A stretch of DNA of 64,000 nucleotides, from positions 878,357 through 942,356 of the forward strand of contig NZ_CP059564.1 of the NCBI RefSeq assembly GCF_014054525.1. Reading direction: 5' to 3'. A program made the position numbers and the translations under genes. The notes below the pieces were generated by a model. That model saw nothing but the letters and a program-made list of their open reading frames with translations, was not told the origin of the DNA and searched no databases. Below, piece by piece: positions 47,494 to 55,806 of this stretch. Positions within the stretch are counted from its first letter, which is position 1. The number at the start of each line of letters is the position of its first letter. Source of the stretch: Alysiella filiformis. Lineage in GTDB: Bacteria; Pseudomonadota; Gammaproteobacteria; Burkholderiales; Neisseriaceae.

Positions 47494-48611
47494 TCATTTA
47501 TTAAAACTGTCTAAAATTTCAATATTTTTAAGCAAAACATTTAAATAAAATGGCTTGCCACGACCATCTTGGATAATTGCGACTTTTTGGGATAATTCCA
47601 CACCCAAATGCTGTTCTAGCTTTGCTTTTAATTTGGATTTTAGGTTTTCAAAAATGGCTTTATCCATACGAAAATCATCACTGACATTCTTAAACTCATC
47701 ATAATAGACTTTAAATTCATCAGTCAAATTATCAATGGCATCTTTTTCATCTTTGTTTGCATTGCTCCATTTTTTGGTGGGTGCAATAATACCTTCTTTA
47801 TCCTGCTTTTTTAAATCAGCAAACCAATATAAAAAGGCAAATTCTTTTGGTTCTAAATCATCAATGATAAATTTATCATTAACCACAATTATTTGTTCTG
47901 CAATATTTAAAGTTAATTTAACTTCACCAAAAGATTGGTTAATTTTTTCAACCACTTGACTAAAACTATCACTACTTTTTAATTGATGTTTATCATAAAT
48001 TGCTTCACGCATTCGCACAAACGGAATTTCAGCCAGCCAAACTTTGGCATTTTTGGCATTAAGGCGTTTATTGGTGTATTTTTGTTCTACAAACATATCT
48101 TTTGGGGTGGGATAATAAAACCCAACCGCACTTTCAAATTCGCTTTCTACTAAAACATGCGACATTTTATCTTGTGAACGCCCATACAAAGATAAGGCAT
48201 AACCTGCATAAAAGCCCATCGTTTTTCGTCCGCCTGCAATAGAAACATGCAAACATACATTATCATCGCTGGTAAATTCTCGTACAGCTTGACAAATCAA
48301 ATCGGCCGCCAATTCATTATCATCAGGTGTTTTTAAATCAGTTAATTTATCGCCATTATGATGAATAACTGTAATGTATGATTGATCAAATTGAATATTC
48401 TTTAAGATTGGGTAATCTTGCTTAAATCTCTCAAACACACCCTTTTTTAATAAGCGAGTATTAATTAAATTAAAACCATGTGCAGTTGTCAAAATATGAA
48501 TCTCATCAGGAATCCATTTTTCTTTCTTGTTTGGGTCGCAAGCTAATGCCCAACAGTTTCGGTAATAATCTGCGTAGTTGTTCCTGTTACTAAAAATAAG
48601 ATATTTTTCAT
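47494..48611 (-). pseudogene. CARF-type CRISPR accessory gene (NE0113/Csm6 family), frameshifted near its start
   Basis: From ATG 48611 the minus strand reads MKNILFLVTGTTTQIITETV, the expected start of this CARF family, then hits a stop. A one-base shift at about 48552-48554 (GTTGG where GTTTGG is expected) restores WALACDPNKKEKWIPDEIHILTTAHG and 350 more residues, with LHVSIAGGRKTMGFYAGYALS, the hallmark of the NE0113 group. After about residue 200 comes a segment ending PKEFAFLYWFADLKKQ, like a winged helix. Read from 48666 the frame is open, but its start is unrelated sequence. Real mutation or sequencing error cannot be separated here. Confidence 0.8.
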
Positions 48612-49102
48612 TGTTAGCACTCTTTACATTAAGAATAATTTTTACATAAAAACAACCAATTATCAATACTTTTTACCATATTAATAATTTTTTCTTTCAT
48701 ACCAAATTTATCCACCACGCCCACAAGTCGTACGAATCATTTCTTTGATTTGGTGGGTGTTATTATTAGTCTTACGAACCATTGCCAATAAGTCAGCTTT
48801 TTTGTCATATAGACGAGCCAATTCTGCTTTTATTTCATCAAGCCATTCATAATATTGACTGATTTTTTAGCGGTATTGTTGTTTCATTGCATAAGTTGCA
48901 TTCTCCTTTAAGACCTTTAAACCACTAATTTTTTGATATATTTCATTTCTTTTGTTTTTAATAATTACAATCAAGCCCTTGTATATTTAAAGCTCCGATA
49001 GGGGCTAATTGTAACAGTATCTTTTGCCGATTGAGCAATCATTTACGAACAAGGCTTGATAGCCCCTACTTTAATTTTAAAGTGTGGGGCTTTAATTATG
49101 TC
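48612..49102. other. Gap upstream of the Cmr operon with no intact gene and no CRISPR array
   Basis: The region should hold the operon promoter. It is very AT-rich. It contains a degenerate small reading frame (separate entry) and, at 48968-49080, the facing sequences ATAGGGGCTA and TAGCCCCTA. I see no 25-40 base unit repeated at spacer-like intervals. Confidence 0.55.
48708..48887 (-). pseudogene. Degenerate small helical ORF
   Basis: Sixty codons with one internal stop: MKQQYR-stop-KISQYYEWLDEIK, then KADLLAMVRKTNNNTHQIKE and a final CGRGG. The stop (TAA at 48867-48869) is one base from CAA (Gln). The charged, coiled-coil-like remainder suggests a small accessory protein. I do not recognise it. 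Confidence 0.4.
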
Positions 49103-49978
49103 TATAGCTAACTAAAATTAAAATCACTACAATATTAAATTTATCATGGCTTACTCCCAAGACTTACGTAAACAAATCCTAAAAAGCGTTGCAAGCGGTA
49201 TGACGATACGTCAAGCCTCCGCATTTTATGGCATCAGTACACATACCATTAACCAATGGAAACGAAATGGGATTGAAAGAAAAAAACGTCAATTCAAACC
49301 ATTAAAAGTTAATCATGAAGCATTATTAAAAGATGTTGAAAACTACCCTGATGCCTTCCAATACGAACGTGCCAAGCGTTTGGGTGTTACCGCAAGTGCA
49401 ATTTGTTACGCACTCAAACAGCTCAAAATTTCAGTTAAAAAAAGACGAGCCAACACCCAAAACAAGAACCAGAGCAGCGAAATCAGTACCATTTAAAATT
49501 GCGTTTTTACAAAAAAATGGGCTATCAAATGGTTTATATTGATGAAAGTGGTTTTGCACACAAAAGGCTATGCCCTGATTGGGCGGCGTTGTTATGCGAC
49601 TTACGATTGGCAAATACGTAAACAAACCAATGCAATAGGTGCATTGTTAAATGGGCGTTTGTTTACAGTTGCTTTGTTTCATCATACGATTAATCGTGCG
49701 GTTTTTATTCAATGGCTAAAAGAAGATTTAATACCAAAATTGAATAAAAAGAGTGTGTTGATTATGGATAATGCTCGCTTTCATGTCGGTAAAAAGAGAT
49801 TCGTCAATTGGTGGCACAAAGTGGGCATAAGCTGCTGTATTTACCTGCATACAGTCCTGATTTGAATCCTATTGAACAATACTGGGCTTATGCCAAAAAT
49901 ACACGGCGCAAATACATGATTTCTGATATTGAAATTTTATTTGACCGATATTTGTAGTGATTTTATTTTTATTTAGCT
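49103..49978 (+). mobile_element. IS630-family element, copy 2
   Basis: Same orientation as copy 1 and almost identical. The left end TATAGCTAACTAAAATTAAA is clear; the right end reads ...ATTTAGCTGA, with the terminal TA altered. It carries small indels relative to copy 1. Confidence 0.83.
49146..49956 (+). pseudogene. IS630-family transposase, copy 2 (degraded)
   Basis: Compared with copy 1 it has seven A instead of six at 49437-49443, a 14-base deletion after GGTTTTGCACA near 49560, and a two-base insertion near 49790 (GGTAAAAAGAG for GGTGAAGAG). The DDE motifs remain readable in pieces (YIDESGF, IMDNARFH, PDLNPIEQYWA). No single frame covers them, so it is probably inactive. Confidence 0.85.
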
Positions 49979-49979
49979 G

Positions 49980-50267
49980 ATGAAAATGCCCACGCACGAC
50001 TGCCCCCACACCCACGAAAGCCACCCTGCGTTAATCAACCGCCTAAAACGGGCGTATGGGCATTTGAACACCGTCATTCAAATGTTAGAAGATGAACGCC
50101 CTTGCAATGACATCGCCCAACAACTTTATGCGGTAGAAAAATCCATTACCAAAGCCAAACGCCTGCTGATTGCCGACCACATTGACCATTGTATGAGCCA
50201 CATTCTGGAGACGGACGACCCACAAAAAGAGTTGGAGCAGTTTCGGGAGATTACCAAATATTTGTAG
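49980..50267 (+). CDS. FrmR/CsoR/RcnR-family metal- or formaldehyde-sensing repressor
   Basis: 95 residues, all helical, with the family layout: HPALINRLKRAYGHLNTVIQMLE, then PCNDIAQQLYAVEKSI with the key Cys, then ADHIDHCMSHIL. Such tetramers repress genes for formaldehyde or metal (Ni, Cu) handling. Its N-terminus is extended by THDCPHTHES, with extra Cys and His. It starts just past the IS end, so its own promoter may have been replaced. No frmA follows. Confidence 0.88.
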   Translation: MKMPTHDCPHTHESHPALINRLKRAYGHLNTVIQMLEDERPCNDIAQQLYAVEKSITKAKRLLIADHIDHCMSHILETDDPQKELEQFREITKYL

Positions 50268-50272
50268 GCATA

Positions 50273-50311
50273 AAAAACACCGTTTATCGTGATGATAAGC
50301 GGTGTTTTTTG
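50273..50311 (+). terminator. Island-type terminator (ACACCG family)
   Basis: AAAAAACACCGTTT...AAGCGGTGTTTTTTG stem and T run after the FrmR-like gene. First of nine similar hairpins to 61.9 kb. Confidence 0.8.
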
Positions 50312-50352
50312 TTTTAAAATGAGCAAAATAAACTTTCAGGCTGCCTAAAAAC

Positions 50353-51228
50353 TTATTCCCTTAACGCATTTAATACCACCTCAAACGCCTTTGAATGGTG
50401 TTTTCGGCTAGGATAATAGGCATAAAATGGTTCATAAGTCATTCTAAACTCTGGTAAAATTTCAACAAGTTCGCCTGTTTTGATGAAACGCTCCACTTGC
50501 GACAGCCCCACAAGCCCAATGCCCAAATCTTGCAAAATGGCATCAAGCAAATTGCCATTCATTAAAATTTGACTTTTGGGCGTGTAAGAGACCACCTTGT
50601 CATTGACCCAAAATTCCCAGTCCATTGGCGGTTTATTTTTATCCAGTTGCAGATTGATAAGATGATGATGGTTTAAATCACTGATTGTTTTTGGAATGTC
50701 TTTATTTTTCAAATAATTGGGCGTGGCAACCAGCGTAATTTGCACCATTTGTGAAATTTTGACCGCAATCATACCGCTTGCGACCGTGCCGCCAAGCCTT
50801 ACCCTCATATCAAAGCCTTCTGCCACAATATCCACAAAGCGGTTATCGCTATAAATTTCCACGACAATATGTGGGTTTTGGCTCAAAATAGGGGCAAGTT
50901 TGGGCAAAATCACCGTTTGTATCGCAAGCTCGTTGGCGTTAATGCGTACTGTGCCTGTGATGTGTGCTTGATGTTCGGTCAGTTTGGCAAGCCCCTCGCC
51001 AATGGCAAAATAATGCGGTGCAAGGTCGTTATACAAAGACAAACCCTCTGGCGTGGGTGAGACGCTTCTTGTGGTGCGGTTTAACAGGCGTATATTTAAG
51101 CGGTTTTCCAAATGGCTGATACTTTGCGATAGTGCAGATTTAGATACGCCCAATTTTTCGCCAGCTTTGGTAAAACTGCCTGTTTGTACAATCGTTAAAA
51201 ATAAATATAAGTCATCAAAGTGTGGCAT
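50353..51228 (-). CDS. LysR-family transcriptional regulator
   Basis: 291 residues. HTH: DLYLFLTIVQTGSFTKAGEKLGVSKSALSQSISHLE; the rest is the effector-binding domain of the CrgA/DsdC-like group that begins with HFDDL. It diverges from the NmrA-like gene at 51328, its likely target. One of three LysR genes in the island. Confidence 0.93.
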   Translation of the reverse strand: MPHFDDLYLFLTIVQTGSFTKAGEKLGVSKSALSQSISHLENRLNIRLLNRTTRSVSPTPEGLSLYNDLAPHYFAIGEGLAKLTEHQAHITGTVRINANELAIQTVILPKLAPILSQNPHIVVEIYSDNRFVDIVAEGFDMRVRLGGTVASGMIAVKISQMVQITLVATPNYLKNKDIPKTISDLNHHHLINLQLDKNKPPMDWEFWVNDKVVSYTPKSQILMNGNLLDAILQDLGIGLVGLSQVERFIKTGELVEILPEFRMTYEPFYAYYPSRKHHSKAFEVVLNALRE

Positions 51229-51327
51229 TGTTCCAATATCCTAAACAGTCTGTTTTGATTTTGCTTATATATTTTAACAAAATGATTGATTATAATACAC
51301 CTCATTCCTTATTAGGAGAAACCGAAA

Positions 51328-51903
51328 ATGAAGCGTATTTTAATGCTTGGTGCCAGTGGCAGTTTGGCACAAGTTGTCATTCCTAGACTGTTAGAAAACC
51401 CTCATCATCAATTAACTTTATTTGTGCGAAACAAAAACAGCGTCCAACAATTTGCAGACCGTGCAACGGTTATTGAAGGCGATGTTTTGGATTTAGATGC
51501 CTTAAACACAGCAATGCGTGGGCAAGATTATGTTTATGCAGGACTGTCAGGCAGCCTTGAACCAATGGCACAAAATGTCGTGGAGGCGGTGCAGGAGAAT
51601 GAGGTTAAGCATTTGATTTGGATAAGTTCTATGGGGATTTATAACGAGACGGGCGAAAATCACGGCTCTATTTTAGACCCTTATAAAAAATCCGCCCAAA
51701 TCATTGAAAATTCTACAATTTCATACACCATTATCCGCCCTGCGTGGTTTGATAATGGCACGATGGATTATGTCTTAACTCAAAAAGGCGAAGCCTTCAA
51801 AGGACGGGCGGTGTCTCGTGCGAGCATTGCCGATTTGATTGGTAAGATTTTTGATAATCCTAATGCCTTTAAACAACAAAGCATAGGGATTGGGCGAGTG
51901 TAA
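51328..51903 (+). CDS. NAD(P)-binding NmrA-like SDR protein
   Basis: 191 residues. The start MLGASGSLAQVVIPRLL is a Rossmann nucleotide site (GASGSLA), then VIEGDVLDLDAL and SYTIIRPAWFDNG, as in NmrA/YwnB-like proteins. It probably senses or reduces with NADPH. It leads a run with the gene at 51946, 42 bases later. Confidence 0.88.
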   Translation: MKRILMLGASGSLAQVVIPRLLENPHHQLTLFVRNKNSVQQFADRATVIEGDVLDLDALNTAMRGQDYVYAGLSGSLEPMAQNVVEAVQENEVKHLIWISSMGIYNETGENHGSILDPYKKSAQIIENSTISYTIIRPAWFDNGTMDYVLTQKGEAFKGRAVSRASIADLIGKIFDNPNAFKQQSIGIGRV

Positions 51904-51945
51904 TTTTTATTTAAGTAGTAGTTAATCCAATGTACGGAGCATTTT

Positions 51946-52386
51946 ATGAGTTTTAATATCCACACCGAACGCCAAGCCTTAAAAGATTTGGTAGATACTT
52001 TTTCCAATTTAGCAGACGAGAAAAAAGTCGCCGAGCAAATGCCACTTTTTACCGATAATGCCATTGTTCATACCTTTATTGGTGGCAAACTCGTGTTTGA
52101 GATGAATGGCGTTGCCCAGATTGAAAAAGTGTTTAGCGACTTTTTAACACCATTTCACAGCGTATATCACATCAATGGACAGCATACCGTGTCGTTTATT
52201 GATGAAAATAATGCCACCGCCATCAACTATTGTGCGGTGAAATTGGTTGAGACCAAAGATGGCAAAGAAATCCTGCACGACCACAGTGTGCGTTACAATG
52301 ATACCTATGTCAAAGAAAATGGTCATTGGAAAATCGCCAAACGCATTGCCAATTTTATGATTAGTGAAAGTAGAGTAATTGGCTGA
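51946..52386 (+). CDS. SnoaL/NTF2-like domain protein
   Basis: 146 residues of a cone-shaped alpha+beta fold: ERQALKDLVDTFSNLADEKK, VHTFIGGKLVFEMNGV, then DHSVRYNDTYVKENGHWKIAKR, typical of SnoaL-like proteins. These are found as dehydratases, isomerases or binding proteins. Likely co-transcribed with the NmrA-like gene. Function not known. Confidence 0.85.
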   Translation: MSFNIHTERQALKDLVDTFSNLADEKKVAEQMPLFTDNAIVHTFIGGKLVFEMNGVAQIEKVFSDFLTPFHSVYHINGQHTVSFIDENNATAINYCAVKLVETKDGKEILHDHSVRYNDTYVKENGHWKIAKRIANFMISESRVIG

Positions 52387-52389
52387 TTT

Positions 52390-52424
52390 TAAACACCGTT
52401 TGAGACATTCAAGCGGTGTTTTTG
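52390..52424 (+). terminator. Island-type terminator
   Basis: TAAACACCGTTTGA...TTCAAGCGGTGTTTTTG stem and T run right after the SnoaL-like gene. Confidence 0.8.
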
Positions 52425-52561
52425 TTTTTAAAATGGGCAAAATAACCTTTCAGCCTGAAAGCCCATTTTCCATTTTTAAAAATCACTTTCCCATTTTTCG
52501 CCATTCTTATTATTATTTTAAAACGCTAAAATACGCTCATTTTTAATAACAGGTCAAAACA

Positions 52562-53551
52562 ATGAGCAAACAAATCCAATTTACCAAAACAGGTTCGCCT
52601 GATGTCTTGCAAATCGTTGATGTGGCAATTCCTGCACCAAAAGCACACGAAGTACAAATCCAAATCCAAGCCATTGGCTTAAACCGTGCCGAAATGATGT
52701 ACCGAGAAGGGGCTTATGTGATTGACCCTGTATTCCCTGCGACTTTGGGTTATGAAGGGGCAGGCGTGGTCGTGGCGATTGGCGAGGGCGTGAGCGAGCT
52801 TGCCATTGGCGATAAGGTCAGCATTATTCCATCTTTTATGTTTACCGAATATGGCACTTATGGCGAAATCGTCAATATGCCCAAACACGCCGTTGTTAAG
52901 CACCCTGATAATTTATCAATGGAACAAGCGTCCGCCAGTTGGATGGCGTTTGTTACCGCTTATGGCGGACTGATTGAGTTTGGCAAAGTACAAAAAGGCG
53001 ATGTGGTGGTGCTAGGCGGTGCAACCAGTTCGGTCGGTCTGGCAAGCATTCAAATCGCCAAAATGCAAGGGGCAACGGTGATTGCCTTGTCTCGCACCCA
53101 CGCCAAAGGCGATGTACTTTTGGAAAAAGGGGCGGATTTTGTGATTGCCACAAGCGAAGACGATGTAACCGCCAAACTTTTTGAAATCACCAATGGCAAA
53201 GGTGTCAATGTGGTATTTGACCCTGTGGGCGGACAAGAGGCGGCAAAAATCATCAATGCAATGGCACAAGATGGTCGTTACATCATTTATGGGGCATTAA
53301 GCCACGATGATATTGCTGTGCCAGTCTTTGCGATTTTGGGTAAGCATTTGACCGTGCGGGGGTATGAACTCTTTGAAATTACCACCGTCCCTGAAAAATT
53401 GGCACAAGCCAAAACCTTTGTCTATGACGGTTTGGCAAGCGGTCAGTTACGCCCAGAAATTGACAAAATCTTTGCCTTTGATGAAATGGTTAAAGCTCAC
53501 GAATATATGGCAAGCAATCAGCAGATTGGTAAGATTGTGGTTAAGGTTTGA
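52562..53551 (+). CDS. MDR-family oxidoreductase (quinone-oxidoreductase-like)
   Basis: 329 residues. N-terminal GroES-like part (LNRAEMMYREG, LGYEGAGVV) and a Rossmann part with VLGGATSSVGLASIQIAK. Catalytic zinc ligands of true alcohol dehydrogenases are not evident, so an NADPH-dependent quinone or enone reductase is likelier. Diverse substrates are known. Confidence 0.88.
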   Translation: MSKQIQFTKTGSPDVLQIVDVAIPAPKAHEVQIQIQAIGLNRAEMMYREGAYVIDPVFPATLGYEGAGVVVAIGEGVSELAIGDKVSIIPSFMFTEYGTYGEIVNMPKHAVVKHPDNLSMEQASASWMAFVTAYGGLIEFGKVQKGDVVVLGGATSSVGLASIQIAKMQGATVIALSRTHAKGDVLLEKGADFVIATSEDDVTAKLFEITNGKGVNVVFDPVGGQEAAKIINAMAQDGRYIIYGALSHDDIAVPVFAILGKHLTVRGYELFEITTVPEKLAQAKTFVYDGLASGQLRPEIDKIFAFDEMVKAHEYMASNQQIGKIVVKV

Positions 53552-53558
53552 TGATTTG

Positions 53559-53594
53559 AAAGCACCGCTTTTGTGATAAGGGCGGTGTTTTTTG
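53559..53594 (+). terminator. Island-type terminator
   Basis: AAAGCACCGCTT...AAGGGCGGTGTTTTTTG after the MDR gene, followed by a DUS at 53620-53634. Confidence 0.78.
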
Positions 53595-53636
53595 TTTTAA
53601 AATGGGCAAAATAACCTTTTCAGGCAGCCTGAAAAC

Positions 53637-54518
53637 CTAAACCCTCAAAAATTCCACCAACGACCTTAAACTGGGTGAAATTTGCCGATGAGGATAATAC
53701 AAATAATCAGGCGGATAAATCATCGCCCATTTATCTAATACGCTGATTAACCGCCCATTGTCTAAGTATTCACGCACAAGCGACCGCTCAATCCACACCA
53801 AGCCCACACCGTCCAAAGCCGATGAGATAAGCATTTGCGTGTCATTAAAAATCCATTGACCGCCCACCGTTTGGCTGATGACCTCTTGGGTATCAGGCGA
53901 TAAAAACGACCAATTTAACAAACCACCGTGTGTCGGCAAACGAAAGCGGATACAGTTGTGGTGTTTTAAGTCTTCTGGCGTTTGGGGAATGGGATAATGC
54001 GTAAAATAAGCAGGGCTTGCCACACAGCACATTGTTGTTTGTTCAGAGATTTTTACCGCCACCATTTCTTGCCCAAGCACATCACCTGTGCGGATACCAG
54101 CATCAAATTTTTCTTTGATGATGTCCACAAAACGAAAATCAGCACTCAGCTCCAAGCAAATCTTGGGGTTTTGCCGACCAAAGGCACAAAGTTTATCCCA
54201 CAATAGGGCAAAACTGTTGGGTGTGCCATTGATACGAAGTATGCCCTGTAATTCGTTATTTTTATTTAAAATTTCATTGATTTTACTGTCCATTTGGGCA
54301 AACAAAGGCAACAGCTCATCAAACAGTTGCTCCCCTGCTTGAGTTAAGGTAACTTGCCGTGTTGTGCGATGAAATAAGCGTACGCCCAATTTTTGTTCTA
54401 AGGTGCTAATCGCTTGCGACACGGACGAACGAGCCAAACCCAGTTGGGCGGCGGTTTTGGTAAAACTTTGGGTGTGGGCAAGCGATAAAAACAGTCGCCA
54501 ATCGTGGTGGTTATGCAT
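53637..54518 (-). CDS. LysR-family transcriptional regulator
   Basis: 293 residues. HTH: DWRLFLSLAHTQSFTKTAAQLGLARSSVSQAISTLE; effector domain C-terminal. It diverges from the MdaB-like gene and likely controls it. Similar in layout to the LysR at 50353, so the two may be paralogues. Confidence 0.93.
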   Translation of the reverse strand: MHNHHDWRLFLSLAHTQSFTKTAAQLGLARSSVSQAISTLEQKLGVRLFHRTTRQVTLTQAGEQLFDELLPLFAQMDSKINEILNKNNELQGILRINGTPNSFALLWDKLCAFGRQNPKICLELSADFRFVDIIKEKFDAGIRTGDVLGQEMVAVKISEQTTMCCVASPAYFTHYPIPQTPEDLKHHNCIRFRLPTHGGLLNWSFLSPDTQEVISQTVGGQWIFNDTQMLISSALDGVGLVWIERSLVREYLDNGRLISVLDKWAMIYPPDYLYYPHRQISPSLRSLVEFLRV

Positions 54519-54623
54519 TTTTTAGCCTGATTGTTCAAAATTTTTGACCATTGTATTCATTTTTAGCCGTCTTATCAAACCAATTAAACTGGGTATAATA
54601 TGCCTATTGATTTTAACCATTGA

Positions 54624-55217
54624 ATGAGTATTTTTATGCAAAACATCTTAATCATCAACGCCCACCAGCCTTATGATTTCTCCAAAGGCGAATTAACAAA
54701 GTCCTTAATTGATATCGCTACCAAAGCATTGCAAAACAAAGGCTTAACCGTCAAGCACAGTAAAGTTACCGATTATGCCGTTGCCGATGAGCTTGAAAAA
54801 TGGCAATGGGCGGACGCAGTGATTTTCCAATTTCCAAGCAACTGGATGATGATACCGTGGCTTGCCAAAAAATATATGGACGATGTCTTTACCGCAGGAA
54901 TGGGTGGCATTTTGTGCAACACGGATGGTCGTTCATCAGCTAATCCGAATATCAATTACGGCACAGGCGGATTGATGAAAGGCAAAAAATATATGCTCTC
55001 TGCTACTTTCAACGCACCCAAAAATGCGTTTGATAATGCAAACGAATATTTATTTGCTGGTAAAGGGCTTGATGATTTGTTTTTCCCCATACATTGTAAT
55101 TTTAGATTTTTTGCAATGACACCATTGCCGACTTTCGCTTGTTATGATGTGATTAAAAATCCAACGATTGAACAAGATTTAAAGGATTTTGAAAGCCATA
55201 TCAATCAATATTTTTAA
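54624..55217 (+). CDS. mdaB: NAD(P)H quinone reductase, MdaB-like
   Basis: 197 residues (or 193 from the Met at 54636). Flavodoxin-like FMN/FAD fold: ILIINAHQPYDFSKGELTKSL, then FQFPSNWMMIPWLAKKYMDDVF and YGTGGLMKGKKYMLSAT, all typical of MdaB. Two-electron reduction of quinones protects against redox cycling. Divergent LysR upstream. Confidence 0.9.
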   Translation: MSIFMQNILIINAHQPYDFSKGELTKSLIDIATKALQNKGLTVKHSKVTDYAVADELEKWQWADAVIFQFPSNWMMIPWLAKKYMDDVFTAGMGGILCNTDGRSSANPNINYGTGGLMKGKKYMLSATFNAPKNAFDNANEYLFAGKGLDDLFFPIHCNFRFFAMTPLPTFACYDVIKNPTIEQDLKDFESHINQYF

Positions 55218-55225
55218 GCGTTTCT

Positions 55226-55260
55226 TAAACACCGTTTGAGCCATTCAAACGGTGTTTTTC
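55226..55260 (+). terminator. Island-type terminator
   Basis: TAAACACCGTTTGAG...TTCAAACGGTGTTTTTC after the MdaB-like gene; a DUS follows at 55286. Confidence 0.8.
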
Positions 55261-55408
55261 TTTTCAAAATAGGCAAAATAAACTTTCAGGCAGCCTGAAA
55301 ACCCGTTTTCCATTTTTGAAAACCTGCTTTCCAAAAATAAGCATTGTTTACAATTTAATTTTACACTAAAATAATCCCAACTTTTAACCAATCCAATGAG
55401 AAAACAAA

Positions 55409-55671
55409 ATGTTAGACTTTGAAACCACCGTCAAAACTCGTAAATCCATTCGCAAACTTTCTTGCTCTCGCTAACCGCTCGTGGCTTTGGCGGTATTCCA
55501 CAGCTTGCCCTTGCGATGTTTGCCAAAGATGTGCGTGAGGAGCTGGGCATTTCTGATGATTATAAACTTTTGCACGGCATTTCATTTGGCTACCCTGATT
55601 GGGACGCAATGCAAAACAAACACCACTTGGGGCGTGTGCCAGTAGAAGAGAGTGCGGTGCTACATTGGTAA
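55409..55671 (+). pseudogene. Nitroreductase remnant with large internal deletion
   Basis: Starts MLDFETTVKTRKSIRKL, a nitroreductase N-terminus, then stops. One frame over it resumes as LTARGFGGIPQLALAMFAKDVREEL and ends KHHLGRVPVEESAVLHW, the normal C-terminus of such enzymes. Roughly 130-150 middle residues are missing, so the gene is dead. An intact nitroreductase is at 59556. Confidence 0.85.
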
Positions 55672-55675
55672 TTTT

Positions 55676-55712
55676 AAAAACACCGTTTTTAAGATTAGAA
55701 ATGGTGTTTTTG
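55676..55712 (+). terminator. Island-type terminator
   Basis: AAAAACACCGTTTTT...AGAAATGGTGTTTTTG after the nitroreductase remnant, with a DUS straight after. Confidence 0.7.
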
Positions 55713-55806
55713 TTTTTCAGGCAGCCTGAAAGTCAAAAATAAACATTTTATCAAATTTAATTTTACGCTATAATTATCTCAATTTTAATTTAAAAAGGCT
55801 AAAAAA

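Larger units (their letters stand above)
39349..49980. mobile_element. Composite-transposon-like unit: IS630 copy, Cmr operon, IS630 copy
   Basis: Two near-identical IS630-type elements in the same orientation flank about 8.9 kb holding only CRISPR-associated genes and remnants. The gene on the left (MBL hydrolase) and the gene on the right (FrmR-like) are unrelated to CRISPR. The unit could have moved as one piece, or the two IS copies could have landed independently. Both transposases now look broken. Confidence 0.6.

Noticed and set aside
47494..48666. Start of the CARF-family gene at 48666
   Set aside because: The first 30 or so residues from there do not look like the family, while another frame from 48611 does; explained by a frameshift.
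48960..49090. TAGGGGCTA / TAGCCCCTA sequences as possible CRISPR repeats or leader
   Set aside because: Only two inverted, imperfect matches; no periodic repeat-spacer pattern.
39349..49980. The IS630 pair as an active transposon
   Set aside because: Copy 1 has a TGA before the last DDE motif and copy 2 has a 14-base deletion and other indels.
52390..53594. Island hairpins as Pasteurellaceae uptake sequences
   Set aside because: The core CAAGCGGTG differs from ACAAGCGGTC and always sits in a terminator-like stem; kept only as a question about the donor.
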